16,636 nt of DNA, taken from NCBI GenBank assembly GCA_003024985.2, contig PXIH01S0018793.1; one strand, given 5' to 3'. Shown piece by piece: positions 9,433 through 16,636 of the stretch. The translations under genes were made by a program, and so were the position numbers. Source of the stretch: Euperipatoides rowelli. Taxonomy: Eukaryota > Onychophora > Udeonychophora > Euonychophora > Peripatopsidae. The notes under the pieces are model-generated. The model was not told where the DNA came from, searched no databases, and saw only the letters and a list, made by a program, of their open reading frames with translations. Within the stretch, counting starts at the first letter, position 1. Every line of letters begins with the position of its first letter.

Positions 9433-9640
9433 AAGTAATGGGGAGAGAATGAAGGAAAACTATGAAAGTAAAATCCAATCAGGACAGGAAAACAAATTTA
9501 TGATAATGATGCATGAGAAAAAGAGCAAAGCACTGGAAGAGGCTAGGACATTACAGAAGATGGAAAATACTATAGTAGGACCCAGACATAGGAAAAAGGT
9601 AGAAACTAGAAGCAATGAAACTAAGTGCAGGGAACCATAA

Positions 9641-10042
9641 TAATACACAAAATTTAAACTATAAATGTTTTATTGATAAGCAACCTAAATGTTTATGTGT
9701 ACCTTTAATGTCTAGTGATTTGTTGTCTTTTGTCACGTGATGTTCTGTACAGGCTCTGTGTGACCGTGTGCGAGCCATAGTGTGTTGTCCACAACCTGGC
9801 TGGTATACTGTATAGCCCATTATACTGGGAGTTACCCTCGCGGGGCCGGCTTTATCACTGACCGAAACAAAACAAACTTATTTTAAAATTAGAAAGGTCA
9901 AAAAATAAAACTCTTTTTAAAGCCTACTCTTTATTATTCACATTCAATCACAACATAGGCTACAGGAAATTAAATTAAATTATGAAATTAAAATGTTTAA
10001 TATTAAGTTTACAGTGCTCTAAAATAAATCTTTAAAATTATT
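9641..10042. other. LINE A 3' flank with GC-rich island
   Basis: 9641-9730 is AT-rich and could be the LINE A 3' untranslated region. 9731-9862 is the most GC-rich stretch of the window, with phrases such as GTGACCGTGTGCGAGCC and CCTCGCGGGGCCGGC. It ends abruptly before ACAAAACAAAC. No tRNA-like internal promoter boxes are convincing. A 20-codon open stretch reading CDRVRAIVCCPQPGWYTV ends in TAG and is too short to call. It may be the 3' end of LINE A or part of another insertion. 9863-10042 is AT-rich with nothing recognised. Confidence 0.45.
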
Positions 10043-10765
10043 CAGTTTATTTATTCTATTTATTTATTTATCACTTATAGTGACATCTTCACCCTGAAGT
10101 GTGCTAGTCCAGATCCCTTGTCAGAGCATCAAGAAATACAACTAATCAATACATATAAACATAATTAAACATAAGTTATAAAATCACAATAAATGAATAA
10201 AAATATGTTAAATATCATACAAAAAAATTTTAAAAATTATATAAAATCCTTCATATCCAAATCAAATTACTATACATTTTCTACTAAAATAAAACCCAAA
10301 ACACTATTAGTTTCTTATTTTATCAGGAACTCTTTCATTTGCACTTAAACCCAGACAATGAACTCTGAGATCTTATAACAATGGGTAGACTGTTCCATAG
10401 TATTGTTCCAAAGGGAACAATGACTTTGATCTCAAAGTTGATTTTCGATGAACAATAAATAAATTATTTGCTTATCTCGTAGAGTAATTATGTATTTTGT
10501 TAACCCTGATAAAAAGTTCAATTTAATAAGCTGGAGCACAATCATTGGAAATCTTCCAAAAAAGGGAACCCATAAGTAGTTTCCATCTAATTTCCAATGT
10601 CTGCCATTTCAGTGAAACAAGAGCATCCTTTGATCTTGATATCCCCTGTCCAAATACCAGGAATCTGGCCATCTTGTTTTGTATTCTATGTAACTTCAAA
10701 GAATGTTTAGTCGAACATGAATTGTATATTATACATCCATAGTCTATATGGTATTTTGTAAAACA
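10043..10765 (-). mobile_element. LINE C: 3' end of a non-LTR retrotransposon
   Basis: On the minus strand a C-terminal LINE remnant begins at about 10760 with YHIDYGCIIYNSCSTKHSL, followed by KLHRIQNKMARF. Next come DALVSLKWQTLEIRWKLL and a region ending in LFPLEQYYGTVYPLL, which corresponds to the GxxLWNxLP-like stretch of jockey/CR1-type elements. The order (DYG-x-x-Y, L-x-x-hQN-x-x-R, L-x-W-x-x-L-x-x-R, GT-x-x-x-x-LP) is the usual C-terminal end of that group. A 3' untranslated segment follows, and then a tail near 10043-10080 that reads, on the minus strand, GTGATAAATAAATAAATAG. Short AATA-type tails of this kind are typical 3' ends of such elements. Frames are broken by several stops. 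The RT catalytic core is missing, so this is a short 5'-truncated copy. The plus-strand open frame at 10545-10742 is its antisense. Confidence 0.78.
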
Positions 10766-12289
10766 TAAAAAAAAAAAACAAATAGGCCAAAGACTTAATT
10801 TTTTATTAATCTTATATTCAATCAGAAGAATGCTTAGCAGTTGTGGTATTTGTTTTAAACAGTTTTGTCAATAAAGTTACTCAAATTATACATATTTGTG
10901 TAACTGTGGAAAAGAAAAAACATTTTACTAATATCAAAGTGATTTTAATTTGATAATAAATCAAGTGAAGTAAGATCCCTGTCAGTTTTTAAACCATGGG
11001 GAAAAGTTATGGCCAAATATATCTGAAGTTCCATTCAGTTTGGATTTGGTTAATTTAGTCCTAAGTCCTTGATAAGGGAAGGGACCACACCATTTTTGAC
11101 AAGTTCTCCACTAATTGAATATTAACCAATAATAATAATATGTGATAACTCACTAAAATATCTAGTCAAAAATAGAATTTAAACAATTTAAAGTTACCAA
11201 ATGAGTTGAATGTCTGTTTTAATCAGAAATAAAATTATAAATGTGCTTTGTTATATCCATTTAGCCTACTGAATTTTAAATGTTAAATTTTAATAAGGCT
11301 ACATACTGTATGTGTTGAAAAAGTAGTTTTGTTAATCATAGCCATAATGTAACACACTTCTATTGTCAAGTCTAAGCTATTGTCCTAATGAAAATAAACT
11401 ATTTACCATTTCTTTTATTTCTATGTTTCTTCTTATTTCATATTTTATTAATGAATTGAAAATATTTAGTATTTCTTTAGTGAAATATGGCTTAGAGTAA
11501 TTACTCCTTTGCTATTTTTAAAATAAATATTTTTGAAATGAAAAAGTGTTAATTTAAATTGTGTAAACTTTAAAAATATTTGTATACTTGTTTGAGGTTT
11601 TCAAGAATTGGTTAATTTTTTTTAATATATGAAATTATAATGAACACATTTTAAAGTTTGCACTATAATGTTGATATCTATTAAAAAATTCATATTAGAT
11701 AATTAGGTAACTAACAATTATATAAAGAATAATGCCATATTATGTAATTCTTTATATATTTTTATAATTTGATTAAATTGCATGTTTACAATAGTTAGAA
11801 ATAGAACATGAAATAAAAATTGCTTCTCTTTTTTTTTATTCTGAATAAATAAATAATTCTATATATTATTATGAGTTTCACTATAGCTTTATGAATAATT
11901 AGAGCTTAAAAATGAAGTAATAGATTTCCCCATAGAATTGCAGTGTATTGTTATTTTAATGAAATTTTATTTTAGTTATTAATAATATAGTGGAGTGTTT
12001 GTTTTGTTATAATAAAGGAAAGTTTTGTTTCATTTTCTGTAAGTGCTGGAGAACTTGTTATAGCCAAACATGCACTTAAACAAATTAAAAAAAAAAGTTT
12101 ATATTTATTGCTGCAATAGTGGTAAGCTTATATTAAGTCAAGTTTCCTAGAAAACTATTGATCATCATTTATATGTATATGTATGCCATCTCCCCTAATA
12201 AATTTTAAAACCATTGTTTGAGATAAAGCTAATTTGACACAACAGTAAAATGGTCAGCTCCATACCATATAAAGACTAGTTATTTACAG
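10766..12289. other. Long AT-rich spacer without recognisable gene
   Basis: About 1.5 kb with no frame of coding character on either strand and no repeat I can define. An A run at 10769-10780 lies just outside the LINE C 5' end. The remainder is dense in TAA and TTA words. Confidence 0.6.
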
Positions 12290-13200
12290 TATTTATTCAT
12301 ATGGGAAATTACAGAAATATTGATGACCACATCGACATTCCCAAGTTGATTCCAAAGTTTTTTTTTCCCAATCCTTACCATCTTGTTCCATGTCCTCTGG
12401 GATGTGGTTAATGATAAAATTATTTTTATGTTTTGTTGTTTTCTTTATCTTGTTATACTTGTGCTTGAGATATCTCTTAACCATCAAATGTACACCAGTC
12501 CCCTACATCTTACATTGTTAGTTCTTATGCAGATAGGATGTTGTACTCTTCCCTTTTGAATGAGAAACCTGATTGTTTGGCATGGTGATCTTCTACAATT
12601 TCTCTATTGGGAAAGTTGTAAGTTTTCCATAACCCACCCCACTTAATCTTGATGGTAAATTTTACATTTTTGAGGTGTCTCCATTGTTCCAACAGGATTG
12701 TCTAGATTTCAACTTGAGAGTTTGTAGATAGGGAAGAAATAAATATGTCATAGTTCTGTATAATAATCTGTTTCCTTTTTATTTCTGTGTCACTATATGG
12801 GTCAGTATTAAACCATTATAGAGGAGTAGCTATAGGTTTCCTCTGATGATCCTCATTGTAGTATAATGTCCTGGTTTTAAATTCAAAATAATGATTTTGT
12901 AGTGATATTTTTTAGCTTTGAAACCAAATGTCATAGTTAAATGAAATTTTGCTGCCTATAGTGCTAGAGGAACAAGCATATCTTTATTAAGATTCATTAC
13001 ATTGCTGTACTTTGTAGGGTTTAATCCAGATTTAACTCTTTTATGGTACCACATATCTTTTTAACCATTACTCCCAACCAAGAAAAATTATTGATTGCTG
13101 ATATTTGAGACGTTTGTGTAAAGTACCTCGGCTACATTTGAAATTGTTGTTTAATGCCTCAACATTGTAATTTGAATTGGATACTGGAAGTCTTGTTTAC
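12290..13200 (-). pseudogene. Weak coding-like remnant, family unknown
   Basis: One minus-strand frame stays aligned for roughly 300 codons with about ten scattered stops, fewer than this base composition would give by chance by my rough estimate. It contains coding-like stretches such as VAEVLYTNVSNISNQ, LNPTKYSNVMNLNKDML, ILNLKPGHYTTMRIIRG and, near the end, ESTWECRCGHQYFCNFP, followed by a stop at 12293-12295. The last part is an uninterrupted 64-codon frame (12293-12487). I do not recognise the family with confidence. The IxLxPGHY-type stretch weakly recalls minor capsid proteins of Polinton/Maverick elements, but that is only an impression. Old age and the low-complexity background make chance a real alternative. 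Confidence 0.3.
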
Positions 13201-13646
13201 AAGTTAATTTATAATTATTAGCTGCTTAGACTCAAGGAAAGGTTGGTAATGAAACTGTCATTTTATCTGGGAGCGCTGTCCTGCAAATAAGGTTTTATGT
13301 GATTATTTGAGTGAAAGTGAGTTTGTCATGTTTGACCACTACTTAGAATCCTTACGGGGCTATCAAACATACGTGCTATTGTTAATAATAGTGATTTCAA
13401 TTTCTATTTTATTGTTTGTTTTTTAGAAATTGTCTGACCATTTATTACTTCTGAGTAGTTTTAATAAAAACCAAAGGTCCATCATGTGCTTGATGTTGTA
13501 AAACAGTTTAAATTCAATTTAATATTTATTGCAACCGAAAAAAAAAATTAAGCATTGAGAAGTTACATATTTGTAATTCATAGCCATTATAAATTTCTAT
13601 CCTAACCACAAATAAAAGAAAAGAGAAAAATTCAATAATTAAATAA

Positions 13647-13670
13647 GGGGGTAAGGGGGGGGGGGTGGAG
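13647..13670 (+). repeat. G-rich tract, quadruplex-capable
   Basis: GGGGG, TAA, a run of eleven G (13655-13665), then TGGAG. Four G blocks with short loops are compatible with a G-quadruplex on the plus strand. Such runs are rare in this AT-rich window. No gene context is evident. Confidence 0.7.
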
Positions 13671-13989
13671 GAATATAAATTACACCATTACATTTTCTTA
13701 AACACAAAATTAATATATTTTCAATTAACAATTTTGAAGAGTCAATAATTAAATATTCTGTTAAAATTTACTCCCTATTCTACTCTAATCCCCCCATCCC
13801 CTCCACTGTACAACCAAGTAATTCAATCAATCATTCAAAATGAATATCTATATACGGTACCGGTACAGTATGCATTCAACATAAAAATAACTTATATTAA
13901 GACATCAAGTTAATACAAAATAATTGAAATTATATACCCTCATTTTACTTAACCAAAATAATAAATTATAACCTAATCCTATCCTACTG

Positions 13990-14012
13990 CTAAAATTTAT
14001 TGTAAATTTTAG
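13990..14012. repeat. Perfect hairpin, 10-bp stem
   Basis: CTAAAATTTA at 13990-13999 is the exact reverse complement of TAAATTTTAG at 14003-14012, with a TTG loop. It lies downstream of LINE B in that element's orientation and might belong to its 3' untranslated region. In sequence this AT-rich, chance is possible. Confidence 0.6.
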
Positions 14013-14248
14013 ACTAACATTTACACCCTCCCTTGTCTATCTTTTAACCCCTGTTATTAATTAAATTATTAAGCAACCCATTCAAATACACTAAGTTTCC
14101 CCATTCCACATAAGTCTATATTTTAAACAACATACAAAAAAATTTATATAATAATTCAATTTCTATTGATCGCATGGCCTCCATAATAAAGTAACACTGA
14201 TCAAGCATAAAATCCTTACTTTTTTTCCTCATTAATTTATCTTTAAAT

Positions 14249-14596
14249 CTAACTATATTGCTTATAATATGGACACTCCACCATTAAATGATAGAAATCT
14301 TCTAAAGTCTTCATATTACATAGTTCACAATCTAATTTTTTGTTTTCATAAGAGAATCCTTTGATATATATATATATATATATATATATAGCATTACCTA
14401 CTGTTATTCTCAATTGAGCATAAAAATATACTTTTCCTAATTCCTTATTATTAATATAAAATGAGTCANCCATACTGATCTTGTTGGACAACAGATATGA
14501 AATCCCACCCTTGATGTTCTCTCTAATTCGGCCCTTACGCCTCTGAATAGTACTATCAATAAATGTTTGATCCAAACAAAAACAATAATTCAGCAT
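14249..14596 (-). pseudogene. C-terminal knuckle region of LINE B
   Basis: An uninterrupted minus-strand frame that carries the C-x2-C, H and C spacing of a nucleic-acid-binding knuckle (CELCNMKTLEDFYHLMVEC), followed by PYYKQY. This is typical of the end of the second open frame in several non-LTR clades. Upstream it has QRRKGRIRENIKGGISYLL. An (AT)n tract inside is translated as repeated Ile-Tyr. The N at 14469 gives one unknown residue. A stop follows at 14249-14251, but similarity continues in another frame (RFKDKLMRKKSKDF, MLDQCYFIMEAMRSIE), so the original protein reached at least to about 14150. Confidence 0.82.
14364..14390. repeat. (AT)13 microsatellite inside LINE B coding remnant
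   Basis: A 27-base pure AT/TA alternation embedded in the C-terminal LINE B frame. It encodes alternating Ile and Tyr between LRITVGN and KGFSYENK. Similar elements lack such a stretch, so this is probably expansion after insertion. It would be length-variable between individuals. Confidence 0.95.
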
Positions 14597-14740
14597 CTAT
14601 AGCACCATTCAGAAATGAATATCCCAATCCTGATTAAATCTTATCACACTCTTGGACCCAATTCATAGAAAGCCCTACATTAATATTTTTCTTTTTTGAT
14701 AAATATTCATAACATATCATTGGGTATCTTTCCACAGAGC

Positions 14741-14950
14741 TCAACAATTTAATTCTGTAATTTTAATCAGTTTTACAATAGCAAAGTCCATTGATTTCAA
14801 TCCAAACTCTATCCTCAATATTGATCCCTGGAGACACTCTATAATGAAGGTTGAAGAGGCTTTTAAAAAAAGAATTTTGTAATATTTCATTTTCATAAAT
14901 ATTTTTGATTGCCATATTTCTGAAGCATAGGTAAATACAGAACTTATCAT
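14741..14950 (-). pseudogene. Post-RT segment of LINE B
   Basis: A minus-strand open frame reading SVFTYASEIW, then YYKILFLKASSTFI, RIEFGLKSMDF and IVKLIKIT. This matches the usual stretch after the RT (xYGxExW, then K-x-L-x-x-x-x-T, then E-x-G-x-x-x-L). It links the RT and knuckle segments in the correct order and spacing, which supports a single element. It is flanked by stops and frame slips. Confidence 0.75.
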
Positions 14951-15093
14951 AGACTGAAATAATTTTATAGAGTATGTTTAGATTTACTAATTTTATACCT
15001 TTTAATATTCAAATAATCCTATTACTAATTTCCTTAGCTTTATTTATTTTGTTTTCTATAATTTCCATATCCTCCATTACAACTAAACCCAAA

Positions 15094-15400
15094 CTATCTA
15101 TATTTTGCATAAAGTCTAGTACCATTTCTAAAAATCATGATTTTAGTTTTCAATGTATTCATAACCAAATAATTATCATTACAATATTTTAGAAATAAAT
15201 CCAATTTTCTTTGTAAATTATATGGTGAATCGGCTAGCAAAATCAAATCATCTCCAAAGAGAAGTTGATGAAAAATTGTTACATTTAATGAAATTCCCGG
15301 GATTGTGCTATCCATCAATCAATTTTGTAAAATCATTAATTAAAAAAAAATTGCCAATAATGGACTCAACGAATCTCCCTGCATTACTCTTCTTGTAATG
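15094..15400 (-). pseudogene. Reverse transcriptase core of LINE B, broken
   Basis: ITRRVMQGDSLSPLL is followed by a T-rich slip and a second compensating slip that restores the frame at STIPGISL. The polymerase box is FGDD rather than the common FADD, with both metal-binding aspartates retained. It is followed by the LADS and LxxYC signatures and the NTLKTKIMIF stretch. The open part is 15094-15318. The upstream half of the RT, including the first catalytic aspartate, is missing, so no activity is expected. The opposite-strand frame at 14974-15192 is an antisense shadow. Confidence 0.88.
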
Positions 15401-15530
15401 TCAATGTCATACTTTTCATTCATATGTCTAAAGGTAATTTTGGCATTTTCATAATTTTTTATTATAATTCATAAAAATTTAAACCTCTTGAAAAAAAGTT
15501 CTTTCCAGTGCCATTTTTTAGTTCATTCAC

Positions 15531-16165
15531 CAAAAAAATCAAAGTTTACATGATATTTACATGCACATTCATTATTAGGTGTATTAAAAACCATCAAATT
15601 GTGTTTTGGTCACTGTGTCATCTTAGTGTCTACCAACAATGGGTGATAAGCTTGACCAAGAGAATTGAGTATTATTTATGCCAGATTGTATGCTTTTTGG
15701 TCTCTGATTTTGTATCTTTTTTGGCAGGTGCATGATAGCTTATGCCTTATGTCATCTTTATTATAAAAATTTTCAATTGTTTGTTCATCTTCATCAGAAA
15801 TCTTAAGTTTCAATTTACATTTTTTGTGTATACTTCTAAGAAATTTATAAAGCTCCATATGCTACTGTACCAATTAATTTTTTTCACTACAACATATTTC
15901 TTAATTGGGCTGGCTGAAAGTAGTTATTTATTCTCTTTACTGCCTTTCCTAAACTCTGAGGAGATTTGTATGGACCTAAATAAGATACTGATCAGGACAC
16001 TCTACCGAAATGAGAGATGTCTTTACTTTTTTCTATACTTCTTTTTCCTAAATCTTTTTTCCTATATATTGCTTTCTATTAAATCTGAATGTTTTCTAAG
16101 TTGTTCTCTTTCCATTCTTCCCCAGTCTTGTAACCATTTGCTCTCTTTATCTCTCTGTTAAGCTA
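15531..16165 (-). pseudogene. Remnant of repetitive FY-x-x-DD protein family
   Basis: Minus-strand remnant. From about 16155 one frame reads QRDKESKWLQDWGRMEREQL, a charged WR-type stretch, then basic segments with stops, then SPIKKYVVVKKINWY near 15890. A frame slip leads to FLRSIHKKCKLKLKIS and ENFYNKDDIRHKL (FYNKDD at 15751-15768) and then CQKRYKIRD. After a stop, and a second stop further on, the same frame gives NNECACKYHVNFDFF (C-x-C-x2-H-x-N at 15544-15567). This motif order (basic WR region, K-rich linker, FY-x-x-DDI, QKR, C-x-C-x2-H-x-N) is one I recall from a widespread, uncharacterised, high-copy protein family in cnidarian, insect and fish annotations. The function is unknown and mobile-element association is an inference. 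The 139-codon plus-strand frame at 15742-16161 is the antisense shadow. Confidence 0.6.
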
Positions 16166-16358
16166 ATCTCAAAGGCTGCTCATAGTTTTGAAAATATATT
16201 TTTTTGTTTTATTATCCATTATTCGTGTTATGTATCTACATACAGCAGAAACGTGCATTGACAGTTTGATTGCTCTTAATCGCCACATTACATACGTAGG
16301 CTGCACTTAGTTCTTTTTCCAGAACTAAAAACAATATTGTATAGTTTAGTTTGAGTTA
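16166..16358. other. Spacer between two minus-strand remnants
   Basis: Short stretch with slightly higher GC near 16240-16310 (TACGTAGGCTGCACTTAG). On the minus strand it contains AYVCNVAIKSNQTVNARF, which is too short to interpret. It may be the 5' part of the FY-x-x-DD remnant or its untranslated leader. Confidence 0.35.
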
Positions 16359-16636
16359 CTATCCCAGCTTATTAAGTATATTAATAAATACTAATAGTAT
16401 ATTCCTAGTGAATAGTTTTGTATTGAATTCTGAGACATAATTATTTCTCTTAGATTTCCTTATGATGTGATTCAACAATCCATTCAATTTCACAACTTCC
16501 CAATTAATCCAAAATTTTTTATGTATCATTCTTGTTGTCACTTCTCTTATTTCTTTAACCATCTTAGCTTCATAATTAATCTTTAAAATGAAATTAATTA
16601 TCTCTTCAAATCATTTATCATTTTCACTGTGTTTTA
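16359..16636 (-). pseudogene. Coding-like remnant running off the window
   Basis: A minus-strand frame from the window edge reads through one TGA (16611-16613), then FEEIINFILKINYEAK. It continues in the open frame 16359-16562 with VKEIREVTTRMIHKKFWINW, EVVKLNGLLNHIIRKSKRNN and SEFNTKLF. The frame is charged and contains tryptophans, unlike the spacer around it, so I suspect a decayed coding sequence. No family is recognised. It could be the upstream part of the neighbouring remnant or another transposon-encoded protein. It is cut by the window end. Confidence 0.35.

Larger units (their letters stand above)
8087..9640 (+). mobile_element. LINE A: 5'-truncated non-LTR retrotransposon
   Basis: A decayed retroelement body on the plus strand. 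It runs from just before the second conserved block of a non-LTR reverse transcriptase to the C-terminal region. No endonuclease domain is present, so the copy is 5'-truncated, as is usual for target-primed insertion. The coding frame is interrupted by a TAA at 8453-8455, a frameshift between about 8580 and 8593, several breaks between 8808 and 9060, and a shift near 9146. After the RT come the LINE-style phrases FKRVNSLKYL (about 8810-8840) and AYKAMYTMIHSL (about 8895-8930). A C-terminal module follows (about 9070-9300) with LLGITINKKIMVHKLRYW, then HIRREN and GKPCFTWNDSLKRDL. A lysine-rich tail ends near 9432, and a second open frame reaches 9640. The clade is uncertain. Confidence 0.88.
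13201..14109. other. Spacer, possible LINE B 3' flank
   Basis: No gene was seen. The stretch just below LINE B should hold that element's 3' untranslated region, but I cannot place its end. It includes a G-rich tract (13647-13670), a C-rich tract (about 13790-13803), and a 14-bp direct repeat TCAATAATTAAATA at 13632-13645 and 13742-13755. It also holds the palindrome GTACCGGTAC at 13857-13866 and a hairpin at 13990-14012. Confidence 0.5.
14110..15520 (-). mobile_element. LINE B: truncated non-LTR retrotransposon
   Basis: A decayed element read on the minus strand. From 15520 downwards: a stretch reading IIIKNYENAKITF, then the RT block ITRRVMQGDSLSPLL (15356-15399) and STIPGISL. The catalytic block LLFGDDLILLADS (DD at 15247-15252) follows, then LKYCNDNYLVMNTLKTKIMI. 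After this come ENKINKAKEISNRII (about 15040), SVFTYASEIWQSKI and ILRIEFGLKSMDF. The C-terminal part has LRITVGN, CELCNMKTLEDFYHLMVEC and then LMRKKSKDFMLDQCYF. The order is typical of elements ending in a zinc knuckle. The first catalytic aspartate block is absent, so the copy is truncated inside the RT. Frames are broken several times. An N lies at 14469. Confidence 0.88.

Noticed and set aside
9460-9648. 62-codon minus-strand frame with a signal-peptide-like look
   Set aside because: Antisense to the Lys/Glu-rich LINE A tail, which produces artificial Phe/Leu/Ser-rich peptides.
9731-9862. tRNA gene or tRNA-derived SINE
   Set aside because: No cloverleaf and no convincing pair of internal Pol III promoter boxes on either strand.
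10545-10742. 65-codon plus-strand open frame
   Set aside because: Antisense to the LINE C C-terminal region.
14974-15192. 72-codon plus-strand open frame, hydrophobic, membrane-like
   Set aside because: Antisense to the LINE B reverse transcriptase and linker. The hydrophobicity is the complement of Lys/Asn-rich codons.
15508-15735. 75-codon plus-strand open frame
   Set aside because: Antisense to the FY-x-x-DD family remnant and the LINE B junction.
15742-16161. Longest plus-strand open frame, 139 codons, rich in Phe, Leu and Ile
   Set aside because: It is the reverse complement of a Lys/Glu-rich minus-strand remnant that carries recognisable motifs.

Overview
This window looks like AT-rich, repeat-dense, intergenic DNA from an invertebrate animal. 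An arthropod is my best guess, perhaps an insect such as a hemipteran, with low confidence. The reasons are the very AT-rich spacers, the homopolymer and AT microsatellites, the decayed animal-type non-LTR retrotransposons of at least three lineages, and the cut-and-paste transposon remnants. I see no intact gene, no tRNA or rRNA, no CRISPR array and no prokaryotic operon. Two single N bases (110 and 14469) mark assembly uncertainty.

Layout: 1-285 is the end of a satellite array with a 123/124-bp monomer. 1348-1592 (minus) is a short coding remnant of unknown family, partly flanked by splice-like sites. 2380-2591 is a MITE-like foldback element. 2798-3763 is a 966-bp non-autonomous DNA transposon with 13-bp terminal inverted repeats and a TTAA-type target (piggyBac-like). 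4630-5690 is a minisatellite of about 32 units of 32 bp that decays towards its left end. 6223-7229 may be a decayed hAT-like element, and it contains a nested perfect hairpin. 8087-9640 (plus) is a 5'-truncated non-LTR retrotransposon (called LINE A here) with recognisable reverse transcriptase motifs broken by stops and frameshifts. 10043-10765 (minus) is the 3' end of a second one (LINE C) with a (AATA)n-type tail. 12290-13200 (minus) holds a weak, unidentified coding-like remnant. 14110-15520 (minus) is a third non-LTR remnant (LINE B) ending in a C-C-H-C knuckle, with an (AT)n microsatellite grown inside its coding sequence. 15531-16165 (minus) is a remnant of an uncharacterised repetitive protein family with FY-x-x-DD and C-x-C-x2-H-x-N motifs. 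16359-16636 (minus) is another coding-like remnant running off the window.

Nothing here works together as a pathway. The window is a graveyard of independent insertions separated by AT-rich spacer. The most useful points are the TTAA/TIR element, the hidden minus-strand coding remnants that explain the longest plus-strand open frames, the abutment of LINE B on the FY-x-x-DD family remnant, and the 32-bp minisatellite. I did not find a convincing new functional system.
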